64,000 nucleotides of DNA, taken from Anaerofilum hominis (GTDB lineage: Bacteria > Bacillota > Clostridia > Oscillospirales > Ruminococcaceae). Made by a program: the position numbers and the translations under genes. Below the pieces are notes generated by a model. That model was not told the origin of the DNA and ran no database searches. It saw only the letters and a list, made by a program, of their open reading frames with translations. Of this stretch, positions 27,941-36,726 are shown piece by piece. Location of the stretch: NCBI RefSeq assembly GCF_014287275.1, contig NZ_JACONZ010000002.1, positions 186,001 to 250,000 of the forward strand, given 5' to 3'. Within the stretch, counting starts at the first letter, position 1; each line of letters opens with the position of its first letter.

Positions 27941-28682
27941 AACAAATCTGTTGATCGAGGCCAGGGGCCTGCGCAAGAGCTTTGGCGGCAACGAGGTGCT
28001 GAAAGGGATCGACGTGCAGATCAGCCGGGGCGAGGTCGTGGTGGTCATCGGGCCGTCAGGGTCCGGCAAGTCCACCTTTCTGCGATGCCTGAACCGGCTG
28101 GAAGAACCCAGCGGCGGGCAGATCATTTTTGAGGGCAGCGATATCTGCGCCAAGGGCGCCAACATCAATCTGCTGCGGCAGAAGATGGGCATGGTGTTTC
28201 AGCAGTTCAACCTCTTCAACCATCTCACGGTGCTGGAAAACATCGTCATCGGCCCCAAGCTGGTAAAAAAGTGCAGCCAGGAGGAAGCGGAGCAGGAGGC
28301 CATGAAGCTGCTGGAGCGGATCGGCCTGGCGGACAAAGCGCAGGAATACCCCTCGCGCCTGTCGGGCGGACAAAAGCAGCGCATCGCCATCGTGCGCGCC
28401 CTGGCCATGAACCCGGACGTGATGCTTTTTGACGAGCCCACAAGCGCCCTGGACCCCGAGATGGTGGGCGAGGTGCTGGGCGTGATGAAAGATCTGGCCG
28501 GGGAGGGCATCACGATGGTGGTGGTCACCCACGAGATGGGCTTTGCCCAAAAGGTGGGCACCCGGGTGCTGTTTATGGACGAGGGACAGATCCTGGAGCA
28601 GGGCGCGCCGCAGAAGCTTTTCACTTCCCCGCAGCATCCGCGCACACAGGATTTTCTGTCAAAGGTGCTCAACTGCATCTGA
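27930..28682 (+). CDS. Amino-acid ABC transporter ATP-binding protein
   Basis: The 250-residue ATPase of the GlnQ/HisP type has Walker [11 protein letters not shown]-loop [16 protein letters not shown], signature LSGGQKQR, Walker [15 protein letters not shown] and the switch His in [10 protein letters not shown]. It energises the permease encoded immediately before it. Start is GTG 27930 with GAGGAGG at 11 bases, inside the end of the permease gene. Confidence 0.96.
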   Translation: MTGETNLLIEARGLRKSFGGNEVLKGIDVQISRGEVVVVIGPSGSGKSTFLRCLNRLEEPSGGQIIFEGSDICAKGANINLLRQKMGMVFQQFNLFNHLTVLENIVIGPKLVKKCSQEEAEQEAMKLLERIGLADKAQEYPSRLSGGQKQRIAIVRALAMNPDVMLFDEPTSALDPEMVGEVLGVMKDLAGEGITMVVVTHEMGFAQKVGTRVLFMDEGQILEQGAPQKLFTSPQHPRTQDFLSKVLNCI

Positions 28683-28757
28683 GGGCTGCCCCGCGCGGTC
28701 CGGGACCAGGTGTGAAAATAAAAAACAAACATCAAAACTTTTCAGGAGGAGAGAATC

Positions 28758-29798
28758 ATGATCCATTCCATTGACCCGGGTATTCTGTTTTTGCAGGAAG
28801 AGGACGTTATCAAGGCAGGCGCTCTGGATATGAAGATGACCATCGAGACGGTGGAAAAGACCTATGCGCTGCTGGGCCAGGGGCAGGTCATCAACCCGCC
28901 CAAGACCCACATCGGCATGCCCATCGGCTCGGGCGCCGACTGGAACTCGTTTTTCAACTCCATGCCCTGCTATATCGGCGGGGATGTCAACATCGGCGGC
29001 ACCAAGTGGGCGGCCGAGTCCAAAAAGAACAGCGCCATCCCCGGCATCCCCTACGGCATCGACATCACCATCCTCAGCGACCCGGAGACCGTGCTGCCTT
29101 TCTGCATCCTGGACGGCACCCTGATCACCGCGATGCGGACCTCGGCGGTGGCCGGCGTCTTCGCAAAGCACACGGCGCCCGCCGATACCAAGGCGGTCAC
29201 GCTGGTGGGCGCGGGGGTCATCGGGCGCACCATGATCATGGCGGTCTGCGAGAGCCTGCCCCAGGTGGAAACGATCTATCTGTCCGACCTGGACCTGTCC
29301 AAGGCGGAGGGGCTGGCGGCGGAATACAAGGACGTCTATCCGGCAGAGATCGTGCCCACCGCGGACGCAAAGACGGCGGCGCTGGCCTCGCAGATCATCA
29401 TCACCGAGACCACGGCCCGCAAGCCGTTCCTGGACCAGTCGTGGGTCAAACCGGGCGTCACGGTCATCAATATGGGCAGCATGGAGGCGGAGCTGGACGT
29501 GGTGACCGCCAGCGACGTCATCGCGGTGGACTATTGGGACCAGATCATCACCTACGAGACCAAGGCGGCGGCCCAGCTGTACAAGGCGGGCAAACTGACC
29601 AAGGACACGGTGGTCGAGCTGTCCGACATGGTGCTGGGCAAATGGGGCGGCCGCACCGACCCGGCCCAGGTGATCAACTGCTCCTCGCTGGGGCTGGGCG
29701 CGCTGGATATCATGATCGGCTACCAGCTGTTCCTGAACGCGCAGAAGATGGGGATCGGCACCCCGCTCAAGCTGTGGGATAAGCCCCTGTGGGAGTAA
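28758..29798 (+). CDS. Ornithine cyclodeaminase/mu-crystallin family protein
   Basis: The 346-residue protein has the family Rossmann segment TLVGAGVIGRTMIM and preceding TAMRTSAVAGVFAK. Characterised relatives include ornithine cyclodeaminase, alanine dehydrogenase (archaeal) and ketimine reductases; in Clostridia this longer subgroup is also annotated as tyramine oxidase subunit B. Catalytic identity is therefore open. AGGAGGAG precedes ATG 28758. Its position between the ATPase and the binding protein of an amino-acid importer implies that it acts on the imported compound. Confidence 0.88.
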   Translation: MIHSIDPGILFLQEEDVIKAGALDMKMTIETVEKTYALLGQGQVINPPKTHIGMPIGSGADWNSFFNSMPCYIGGDVNIGGTKWAAESKKNSAIPGIPYGIDITILSDPETVLPFCILDGTLITAMRTSAVAGVFAKHTAPADTKAVTLVGAGVIGRTMIMAVCESLPQVETIYLSDLDLSKAEGLAAEYKDVYPAEIVPTADAKTAALASQIIITETTARKPFLDQSWVKPGVTVINMGSMEAELDVVTASDVIAVDYWDQIITYETKAAAQLYKAGKLTKDTVVELSDMVLGKWGGRTDPAQVINCSSLGLGALDIMIGYQLFLNAQKMGIGTPLKLWDKPLWE

Positions 29799-29855
29799 GC
29801 GGACGCCGCCAGGGCGGCACCGGGGAAACATGAAGAGAAGAGAGAGGGAGAAAAG

Positions 29856-30755
29856 ATGAAAAAGATCACTGCAATGGTTTTGGCGCTGGCAATGGCGCTT
29901 TCCCTGGCCGCCTGCGGCGGCTCGGACTCCAGTTCTGTCCCGCCGGACGCGTCGGGGACCGGTCCATCCGCATCCGCCCCCGCTGCGGGCTCCTCCGCGC
30001 CGGACTCGGGCGCGGGCGACTGGTCTGCCAGTGAGCGCATCGCCGGCATCAAAGCGGCCGGCAAGATCGTGCTGGGCACCTCGGCAGATTACCCGCCGTT
30101 TGAGTTCCACACCGAGATCGACGGCACAGACACCATTGTGGGCTTTGACGTCGCCCTGGCGCAGAAGGTCGCCGACGCGCTGGGGGTAGAGCTGGAGGTC
30201 GTGGACATGTCCTTTGACAACCTGCTCATCAGCCTGGACAAAGGGGATTTCGACTTTGTCATGGCCTCGCTGTCCAACACGCCCGAGCGTGCCAAAGCGG
30301 TGGACTTCTCCTCCTCTTATTTCCGCGGCGCGCAGGTGGTGCTGGTGCGCGCGGAGGACGCGGACAAATACACCACCCAGGAAAGCCTGGCCGGCTGCCA
30401 AGTGGCGGCGCAGAAAGGCGCTATCCAGGTGCCTCTGGCAAACGAGATCGCCGGGGCGGAAAATGTGGTGCAGCTGACCAAGGTGGGGGACATGATCACC
30501 GAGCTGAAAGCCGGCAAGGTGGAAGCGGTCTTTCTGGACAACACCATCGGCGCGGGCTACGCGGCGGTGCACGACGATCTGGTCATGCAGGACATCGGTA
30601 TCGTCTATGAGAGCAACGGCAACGTGGCGGCGGTCAAAAAGGGCGACGCTGATCTGGCGGCTTTTATCAGCGAGGTTTTCGACGCGCTGACGGAAGAGGA
30701 GATCAACGCCCTGCTGGGCGAGGCGCAGGCCACGGCCGGCATCGTCGAAGAGTAA
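29856..30755 (+). CDS. Amino-acid ABC transporter substrate-binding lipoprotein
   Basis: The 299-residue protein has a signal peptide with lipobox LSLAAC (Cys20), a Ser/Pro/Ala linker to about residue 50 and a type-II periplasmic binding fold (family 3): GTSADYPPFEFH, IVGFDVALAQKVADALG and SFDNLLISLDKGDFDFVMASL. It is the extracellular receptor of the importer encoded upstream. RBS GAGGGAGA lies before ATG 29856. The gene closes the four-gene operon. Confidence 0.95.
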   Translation: MKKITAMVLALAMALSLAACGGSDSSSVPPDASGTGPSASAPAAGSSAPDSGAGDWSASERIAGIKAAGKIVLGTSADYPPFEFHTEIDGTDTIVGFDVALAQKVADALGVELEVVDMSFDNLLISLDKGDFDFVMASLSNTPERAKAVDFSSSYFRGAQVVLVRAEDADKYTTQESLAGCQVAAQKGAIQVPLANEIAGAENVVQLTKVGDMITELKAGKVEAVFLDNTIGAGYAAVHDDLVMQDIGIVYESNGNVAAVKKGDADLAAFISEVFDALTEEEINALLGEAQATAGIVEE

Positions 30756-30875
30756 GAACTTTTGACGGCGCGTCCCGCAGGCCGACCGCCTCCGCTGTGG
30801 TCAAAAAAGGACGGGGGCCGCGGGGCTATCCCGAAAAGAAACGCTGCCCGGCGGCAGCGGAATGGTAAAAATGAA

Positions 30876-30915
30876 AGAAACCCCTGCCTGTCGCAAAACA
30901 GGCAGGGGTCTCTTG
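30876..30915 (+). terminator. Terminator of the amino-acid ABC operon
   Basis: ACCCCTGCCTGT/ACAGGCAGGGGT around CGCAAA, followed by CTCTT. Confidence 0.85.
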
Positions 30916-31437
30916 GGGATGGCGGCGTTTGGGCCGGCGCTGCGTGTTAAGATCCGCCTTAGGCCCGCCCCTAGCCACGCTGGGGAGGGGCGGCGTTCGG
31001 GCCGGCGCTGCTGGTCAAGCCCCGCTGCCTCAAAACAGCGCGGCCCCTTATGCGGGACTGCGTTTGCCGGGCGCTCCGGCACAGAAATGCTGTGCTGCGC
31101 TTTTTTCCAAAACGCTGTTTTGAGATGGCCCAAACGGGGCTTTTCAAAAAAATTTGCGGATTGGGCGCCGCGTGAGGCGGACGCCGCAAGGCCCGGGCCC
31201 TGTCTTTTTGTTTTTTCGCGCTTTTGCGGCATTCCCTTACTCCAGGGCAGGGCCCGGCTGCAGGGGGGCGGCTGCGGGAAAGCGCCTTTTCAGCGCGGCT
31301 GTTTTTTCAGTGCCGGCTGCGCGCCCGCCCGGGCAGACCGGCTGCGGGCGCGCCCTGCCGCCTGGTTTTCTGCGGCGGGGACCGCGCCCCCTGGGGAGCG
31401 GCGGAGCGGACAAGGCCCTGTTTTTCAGTCGGACCGA
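30916..31437. other. GC-rich gap with an imperfect direct repeat
   Basis: Two copies of a 23-base sequence (GGCGGCGTTTGGGCCGGC and five further bases) lie at 30921-30943 and 30989-31011 with one mismatch. No gene, promoter or known RNA could be supported in the rest. Confidence 0.6.
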
Positions 31438-31477
31438 TAAAAAAGAGAGGGAGGGGCGAAAGCCCCTCCCGCTTTTC
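31438..31477 (-). terminator. Terminator of the CoA-transferase gene
   Basis: GGGAGGGGC-GAAA-GCCCCTCCC; the minus strand continues into TCTCTTTTTT. Confidence 0.88.
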
Positions 31478-31519
31478 TGTATTTGGAGATTTGGCGCCGC
31501 CGCGCGGCGCGCAGTCCCT

Positions 31520-33076
31520 TTATTTCAGGCCCATCGGCTCGTCCCGGAAGATGCGCGCGTCCATCAGCCGCAGATCGGGGGAGATGGCTGGGCGCACCGC
31601 CATATGCGCACAGATATCCCGCTCCAGATCGATGCCCGGGGCGATCTCGGTCAGCTCCAGGCCCTGGGCGGTGAGACGGAATACCGCCCGCTCGGTAAAG
31701 TAGACCACGGGTACGCCGTTTGCCAGCGCGGTCTTGGCGCTGAAGGTGATCTGCTCCACCTCTTTGAGGAATTTGTCGATGCGGCCCTCCTGGTCGATCA
31801 CCAGTTTGCCGTCCTCCACATGGGTCTTGAGGCCGCTGGCAGTAAAGGTGCCGCAGAAAAAGACCTGTTTTGAGTTCTGGCTGATGTCGATAAAGCCGCC
31901 GCAGCCCGGCAGCTTGGGGCCGAATTTGGAGACGTTGACATTGCCCGCGCCGTCGCCCTCAGCAAAGCCCAGATAGGTCTGGTCCAGGCCGCCGCCCTGA
32001 TAGTAGTCGAACATGCTGGGCTGGCACATGATGCAGTCCGGGTTCAGGCTGGTGCCGAAAGAGAGGCCGCCCTGGGGCGCGCCGCCGGTGATGCCGGCCT
32101 CCACGGTCAGGGTGAAATGGCTGGTGATGCCCTCCTCGGCCGCCACGTTGGAGATAAACTCCGGCGCGCCGATGCCCAGGTTGACCACCGTGCCCTTGCG
32201 CAGCTCCATGGCGGCGCGGCGGGCGATGATCTTTTTGTCGGTCAGGGGCAGCGGGTCCGCCGCTTTCAGGCTCACCCGGTGCTCGCCCGAAAGGGCGGGG
32301 TTATAGTCCACGTCAAAGGTCTGCATGTGGTATTTCATATCGCTCACCGGCACCACCGCGTCCACCAGGATGCCGGGGATCTCCACCTTTTTGGGGTCCA
32401 GTGAGCCGGCTTTGACCACCCGCTCCACCTGCACCACCACGGTGCCGCCGCTGTTTTTGCAGGCCTGGGCGGTGGCCAGCATCTCGCCGGTGACGGCGCA
32501 GCGCTCCATGCTGATATTGCCGTTTTCGTCCGCGTAGGTGCCGCACAGCAGCGCGAAATCCACCTTTTGATAATCATAAAACAGATAGTCCCTGCCGCCC
32601 AGTTCCATCAGATGCACCCGGTCCGGGGCAGCGCGGGTCAGATCGTTGATCTTGCCGCCGCCAAGGCGCGGGTCCACAAAGGTGCCCAGCCCCACGTGGG
32701 TGAGGGTGCCGGGCCGGTGCGCGGCAGAATCGCGCAGCATGTGGCACATGACCCCCTGCGGGAACACATAGGCCAGGATCTTGTTGTCAGCCACCATCTG
32801 GCCGATCTTGGGCGCCAGGCCCCAGTGGGCGCCCATGGCGGCTTTCAGCATGCCGTCGTGGGCCAGATGGTTCAGCCCCTTGTCCTTGCGGTCGCCCTGG
32901 GCGGCGCAGAAGATCAGCGACAGATCGCGCGGCCGCCCGGTCTCGAGAAAGCGGTTTTCCAGTTCCAGCGCCAGCTCCTCGGCAAAGCTGGCGCCGATGA
33001 AGCCGCCGGTGGCCACAGTGGCGCCGTCCGGCACCAGATCCATCGCCTCGCGGGCGGTCATGATCTTGACTGACAT
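31520..33076 (-). CDS. Acyl-CoA:carboxylate CoA-transferase (propionate/acetate CoA-transferase type)
   Basis: The 518-residue single-chain enzyme fuses the alpha and beta halves of class I CoA-transferases. The N-terminal half starts VKIMTAREAMDLVPDGATV and the C-terminal half carries the catalytic Glu in FTLTVEAGITGG, which forms the glutamyl-CoA thioester. Such enzymes move CoA between short-chain acids (acetate, propionate, butyrate, lactate) in fermentation. It has its own promoter and terminator and no pathway neighbours, so the preferred acid is unknown. Confidence 0.93.
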   Translation of the reverse strand: MSVKIMTAREAMDLVPDGATVATGGFIGASFAEELALELENRFLETGRPRDLSLIFCAAQGDRKDKGLNHLAHDGMLKAAMGAHWGLAPKIGQMVADNKILAYVFPQGVMCHMLRDSAAHRPGTLTHVGLGTFVDPRLGGGKINDLTRAAPDRVHLMELGGRDYLFYDYQKVDFALLCGTYADENGNISMERCAVTGEMLATAQACKNSGGTVVVQVERVVKAGSLDPKKVEIPGILVDAVVPVSDMKYHMQTFDVDYNPALSGEHRVSLKAADPLPLTDKKIIARRAAMELRKGTVVNLGIGAPEFISNVAAEEGITSHFTLTVEAGITGGAPQGGLSFGTSLNPDCIMCQPSMFDYYQGGGLDQTYLGFAEGDGAGNVNVSKFGPKLPGCGGFIDISQNSKQVFFCGTFTASGLKTHVEDGKLVIDQEGRIDKFLKEVEQITFSAKTALANGVPVVYFTERAVFRLTAQGLELTEIAPGIDLERDICAHMAVRPAISPDLRLMDARIFRDEPMGLK

Positions 33077-33187
33077 TGTGATCCCATCCCTTTTTTATCA
33101 GTTTTAAAGCCGCGCTCCCAGCTCCGCCCTGCAGCGCAGCCGCCTGCTTTGGGCATTGGCGAGCGGGAGGTGTTTTTATATGTTAAA

Positions 33188-33216
33188 ATTATAACAAAGT
33201 GAGGGCGCAAAGTCAA
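33188..33216 (-). promoter_or_regulatory. Promoter of the CoA-transferase gene
   Basis: Minus strand TTGACT, 17-base spacer, perfect TATAAT. Confidence 0.88.
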
Positions 33217-33227
33217 TGCGCCGGACA

Positions 33228-33256
33228 TTGTGCCGCCGCTTTTTTAGAAGTATAAT
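33228..33256 (+). promoter_or_regulatory. Promoter of the small membrane protein-sirtuin pair
   Basis: TTGTGC, 17-base spacer, perfect TATAAT, back to back with the CoA-transferase promoter. Confidence 0.75.
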
Positions 33257-33361
33257 AAAAACACGGAAAAAAGGGAGCGGCGTTTTATCCATTTTGCGGA
33301 CAGCCCCGGCCCCGGCGCAGCAACGCCGCGCCCGCCGGGGCCGGGAAAGGGAGGACGAAAG

Positions 33362-33721
33362 ATGAACAAAAAAGAGGCGCTTTTGGCCCTGGGGCTGGGC
33401 CTTATCCTTTTTGCCGGGGTGCCGGCACTGGCGCGGGCCCTGCTGCCGCCCGGGGCGGGAATGGCTTTTTCCATGTTTTTTCTGCTGGTCCTGCATCCGG
33501 CCTTTTTTCTGGCTGCCGGCGTTTTCTGCGGCTGGCAGGCGTCCCGGCGCTGGGCGCTGCCCGCACTGCTGACGGCCCTTTTTGCCGCCGGTTACGGCCT
33601 GGTGCTGCAGATGCGGGAACCGTTTTATCCGCTGCTGTATCTGGCGCTGAGCTATGCGGCGCTGGCGGCCGCCGCTTTCTGCCGCAAAAAGCGGCGGGAC
33701 GGCATGGGGAGGGAAAGCTGA
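33362..33721 (+). CDS. Small hydrophobic membrane protein, unknown function
   Basis: The 119-residue protein has four predicted helices (about residues 7-25, 34-57, 65-83, 88-105) and a short basic C-terminus FCRKKRRDGMG. It follows GGGAGGA and its TGA overlaps the ATG of the sirtuin gene, indicating coupled translation. I do not recognise the family. Confidence 0.75.
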   Translation: MNKKEALLALGLGLILFAGVPALARALLPPGAGMAFSMFFLLVLHPAFFLAAGVFCGWQASRRWALPALLTALFAAGYGLVLQMREPFYPLLYLALSYAALAAAAFCRKKRRDGMGRES

Positions 33722-34425
33722 TGGATGCAAAACTGAGAGAACTCGTCGAAAGCAGCGGCAATATCGTCTTTTTCGGGGGCGCGGGGGTGTCTACCGAGAG
33801 CGGCATCCCGGATTTCCGCAGCGTGGACGGGCTCTATCATCAAAAGTATGACTACCCGCCCGAGACCATCTTGAGCCATACCTTTTTTGAGCGCCATACC
33901 CAGGCGTTTTTCGATTTTTACCGCGACAGGATGCTTTACCTGGACGCGGCGCCCAACGCGGCCCACCGCATGCTGGCAAAGCTGGAAGCGCAGGGGAAAT
34001 GCCGCGCCGTGGTGACCCAGAACATCGACGGCCTGCATCAGCGCGCGGGCAGCAAAAATGTTTTCGAGCTGCACGGCAGCGTGCTGCGCAACCACTGCAT
34101 GCGCTGCGGCAGGGCTTACGGCGTAAAGGCGGTCACAGAGAGCACCGGCGTCCCCCGGTGCAGCTGCGGCGGCGTCATCAAGCCGGACGTGATATTGTAT
34201 GAGGAGGGCCTGGACAGCGATGTGCTGGAGGGCGCGGTCCGCGCCATCGCGGCCTGCGACATGCTGATCATCGGCGGCACCTCGCTTGCCGTTTATCCGG
34301 CGGCGGGGCTGATCGACTATTACCGCGGGGACAGGCTGGTGGTCATCAACCGCACCCCCACACCGGCCGACCGGCGGGCTGATCATCTGTTTCACGGGTC
34401 GATAGGAGAGATATTAGGGGAGTGA
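33721..34425 (+). CDS. Sir2-family NAD-dependent protein deacylase
   Basis: The 234-residue sirtuin has the NAD-binding GGAGVSTESGIPDFRS, TQNIDGLHQRAG, the catalytic His in ELHGS and a zinc site C-x2-C plus C-x-C in HCMRCGRAYG and PRCSCGG. It removes acyl groups from protein lysines, linking metabolism to NAD+ level. The start overlaps the preceding stop codon. Length is typical for bacterial class U/III sirtuins. Confidence 0.95.
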   Translation: MDAKLRELVESSGNIVFFGGAGVSTESGIPDFRSVDGLYHQKYDYPPETILSHTFFERHTQAFFDFYRDRMLYLDAAPNAAHRMLAKLEAQGKCRAVVTQNIDGLHQRAGSKNVFELHGSVLRNHCMRCGRAYGVKAVTESTGVPRCSCGGVIKPDVILYEEGLDSDVLEGAVRAIAACDMLIIGGTSLAVYPAAGLIDYYRGDRLVVINRTPTPADRRADHLFHGSIGEILGE

Positions 34426-34493
34426 AAACGGTTTGGCACTCGGCCGGATTCTTTTATGAAATGTGGAGAAAACAACGCAGCAAAGCGGAAAAA

Positions 34494-34522
34494 TTGAATT
34501 CATAAAAAATTAGCACTCTAAC
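34494..34522 (+). promoter_or_regulatory. Candidate CIRCE-overlapping promoter of hsp20
   Basis: TTGAAT, 17-base spacer, TCTAAC; the -10 lies inside CIRCE, giving a direct means of repression by HrcA. Confidence 0.5.
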
Positions 34523-34536
34523 TTAAAGAGTGCTAA
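34510..34536. promoter_or_regulatory. CIRCE element (HrcA operator)
   Basis: TTAGCACTC, nine bases, GAGTGCTAA: a perfect CIRCE inverted repeat. HrcA binding here would repress the small heat-shock gene. The following TTTTTT means that the repeat may also terminate transcripts from the sirtuin gene. Confidence 0.97.
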
Positions 34537-34565
34537 TTTTTTACAGTTTGTTCAAAAATCATCCG

Positions 34566-34593
34566 TTGTTTTTTAACATGGCGGCGGTATACT
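34566..34593 (+). promoter_or_regulatory. Second candidate promoter of hsp20
   Basis: TTGTTT, 16-base spacer, TATACT, 30 bases downstream of CIRCE. Confidence 0.5.
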
Positions 34594-34743
34594 GTAGCCG
34601 TAAACAAAAAACAGGATACGCCCGCAAAGGCGCAAAGGGAAACGGGTGATGAAACATGTGCCGCAGGGATGGGCGGAGCTGATCCGCAGAAGTTTTCGGT
34701 TTACAGTGCAAAAATGACGATGCAGACGAAAGGGGAATGCTTT

Positions 34744-35184
34744 ATGTTTGGTCTTATGCCTTATGAGCGCCGCGAGCGCGGTATGATGGATCTGTTCAAT
34801 GATCTGGATAAATATTTCTTCGGCGACAAGAGCATGCCGTCGATGCCGGCCCTGAGCTGCAGGACGGACATCGAGGACAGGGGAGACAGTTATCTGCTCA
34901 GCGCCGAGCTGCCCGGTTTCAGCAAGGAGGATATCCGGCTGGATCTGGACGGGGACGTGCTGACCATCTCGGCCGCCCACAGCGGGGAGAGCGAGAAAAA
35001 AGAAAAGGACGGCAGCTATGTCTGCCGCGAGCGCCATTACGGCTCTTACAGCCGCAGCTTCGACGTTTCCGCCATCCGCCAGGAGGAGATCAGGGCCACC
35101 TATAAAAACGGCGTGCTGGAGCTGACGCTGCCCAAAAAGGAGGCTGCGCCGGCGCCCGCGGCCCGCGCCATCGAGATCGAGTAA
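34744..35184 (+). CDS. hsp20: Hsp20/alpha-crystallin family small heat-shock protein
   Basis: The 146-residue chaperone starts MFGLMPYERRERGMMDLFND and carries an alpha-crystallin domain with AELPGFSKEDIRLDLDGD and the closing KNGVLELTLPKKE. It binds unfolding proteins without ATP. ATG 34744 has AAAGGGG at eight bases; upstream in-frame ATGs (34669, 34714) give an atypical N-terminus. Control by HrcA is expected from the CIRCE element in the leader region. Confidence 0.95.
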   Translation: MFGLMPYERRERGMMDLFNDLDKYFFGDKSMPSMPALSCRTDIEDRGDSYLLSAELPGFSKEDIRLDLDGDVLTISAAHSGESEKKEKDGSYVCRERHYGSYSRSFDVSAIRQEEIRATYKNGVLELTLPKKEAAPAPAARAIEIE

Positions 35185-35314
35185 GCGGATGGGATCGGGA
35201 TCGGAACAGCGCCGCCGGCCCGCCGGCACGGGGCCGGAAAAGGAATGTGCCCGGCCGTGGGACAGGCGGCTCGCCTGAAAAAGCTGCCGCGGTTTTGACC
35301 GCGTTTGAGATACC

Positions 35315-35345
35315 GGCCCGCAGGGGGACCCCCCTGCGGGCCTTT
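35315..35345 (+). terminator. Terminator of hsp20
   Basis: GGCCCGCAGGGGG-AC-CCCCCTGCGGGCC followed by TTTT. Confidence 0.88.
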
Positions 35346-35456
35346 TGCTGTGTGCATGGGAGGGACAAAGACAGGTAAAAGTGTCGGTCAGTTTCCCACA
35401 GAGAGGGCCCTGTTTTAGCGAAACGACTATTTCAGCGCCCGGTGCGCAGGCAGTTG

Positions 35457-35485
35457 TTGCGCCGCTGGGCCCGGCGTGCTATGCT
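35457..35485 (+). promoter_or_regulatory. Promoter of the YitT gene
   Basis: TTGCGC, 17-base spacer, TATGCT with upstream TG. Confidence 0.6.
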
Positions 35486-35565
35486 AGTGCTGTAAAAAGC
35501 CGGTCCTGCGCGGGACCGGCGCCGGACGCCGCATTTTGAGGGCGCCGGAAAAGGAGGCTGCGGCC

Positions 35566-36543
35566 GTGGCAAAGCAAAAGTCCCGTTTTGCGAACGAGGT
35601 GCGCAAGATCATCTATTTTCTGCTGGCAAACGGCTGTTACGCGTTTGCCATCCAGCTGTTCCTGGCGGGCAACAACATCGCGGCGGGGGGCTTTTCCGGC
35701 ATCGCCATCGTGCTCTCCTCCCTTCTGCCCGTGTCCATCGGCACCTTTGTGTTTTTGCTGAACATCCCTTTCATCATCCTCGCGTTTTTCATCAAGGGGC
35801 CGCGCTACACCCTGCTCACGCTGTGCGGCTCCACGGTATACGCCGTGATCCTCAACGCGATCTCCTTTTTGCCCACCATCACGGAAAACAAGCTGGTGGC
35901 GGCGGTGTTCGGCGGCCTGATCTACGGGGTGGGGGCGGTGCTGTTTCTCAAGTCGGGGGCCTCCAACGGCGGCACCGACCTGGTGGCGCGGCTGCTGCTG
36001 ATCCGCTTCCGGTCCATGTCGGTGGGCAAGATGTTTCTGATCGTGGACGGAAGCGTGGTGCTGTTTGCGATGCTGATGTTCCGCGACATTGAAGCGGGCA
36101 TTTACGCCATCATCACCATCTACGTCTGCGGCATGGTGAACGACCGCATCCTCAACGGCTTCGACAAGGCCAACATGTGCTATATCATCAGCGACAAAGA
36201 CCCGGTGGCGCTCTCGGACGCCATCCAGAAAGAGATCCACCGCGGCGTGACGCTGCAGCGGGGCGTGGGTATGTATCAGGGATATGAGCACAATATCCTG
36301 ATGACGGTGGTGCGCCCCCGGGAGACCTACCACCTCAAAGAGGTGGTGCAGGGGCTGGACGAAAAGGCCTTTGTGGTGATGGCGGAGGTCAACGAGGTGC
36401 TGGGGCGCGGCTTCAAGGGCTTTGCGGACGAGACCCCCGTGGATGCGCCCGAACTGCCGGTGATCCCGGTGCCGGGAGGCAAAAAGAAGAAAAAAGCCCA
36501 CAAAAAAGAAAAAGAGAAAAAAGAGGCAAAGACAGGCGTCTAG
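35566..36543 (+). CDS. YitT family membrane protein (DUF161/DUF2179)
   Basis: The 325-residue protein has five to six helices with AAGGFSGIAIVLS and SGASNGGTDLVARLL of the YitT_membrane domain, then a cytosolic DUF2179 domain (about residues 215-290, CYIISDKDP and the VTLQRGVGMYQGYE stretch). The family is widespread in Firmicutes and has no settled function; DUF2179 may bind a nucleotide-like ligand. Start is GTG 35566 with AAGGAGG at eight bases, rather than TTG 35536. An unusual Lys-rich tail (GGKKKKKAHKKEKEKKE) ends the protein. Confidence 0.9.
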   Translation: MAKQKSRFANEVRKIIYFLLANGCYAFAIQLFLAGNNIAAGGFSGIAIVLSSLLPVSIGTFVFLLNIPFIILAFFIKGPRYTLLTLCGSTVYAVILNAISFLPTITENKLVAAVFGGLIYGVGAVLFLKSGASNGGTDLVARLLLIRFRSMSVGKMFLIVDGSVVLFAMLMFRDIEAGIYAIITIYVCGMVNDRILNGFDKANMCYIISDKDPVALSDAIQKEIHRGVTLQRGVGMYQGYEHNILMTVVRPRETYHLKEVVQGLDEKAFVVMAEVNEVLGRGFKGFADETPVDAPELPVIPVPGGKKKKKAHKKEKEKKEAKTGV

Positions 36544-36726
36544 GGCTTGCCGGAGCTTGTGGAAAAAGCGCGGGCGCCGTTTTTTTTCTGCGCAAGGCGC
36601 TGCGGCCGGCGTGGGCGGGATACCCGCGGCGTCCCGGGTTTGGGGCGGTGCGGACGCCGGTCGGCGCGGAGAACACGGCTTTTGGCTCTTTGCGGCGGCC
36701 CGCCTGTCGGGAGGAGGAGTGAGCGT

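Noticed and set aside
30862..31440. 192-residue plus ORF in the gap before the CoA-transferase
   Set aside because: It begins within the ABC-operon terminator and shows compositional features of spacer DNA only.
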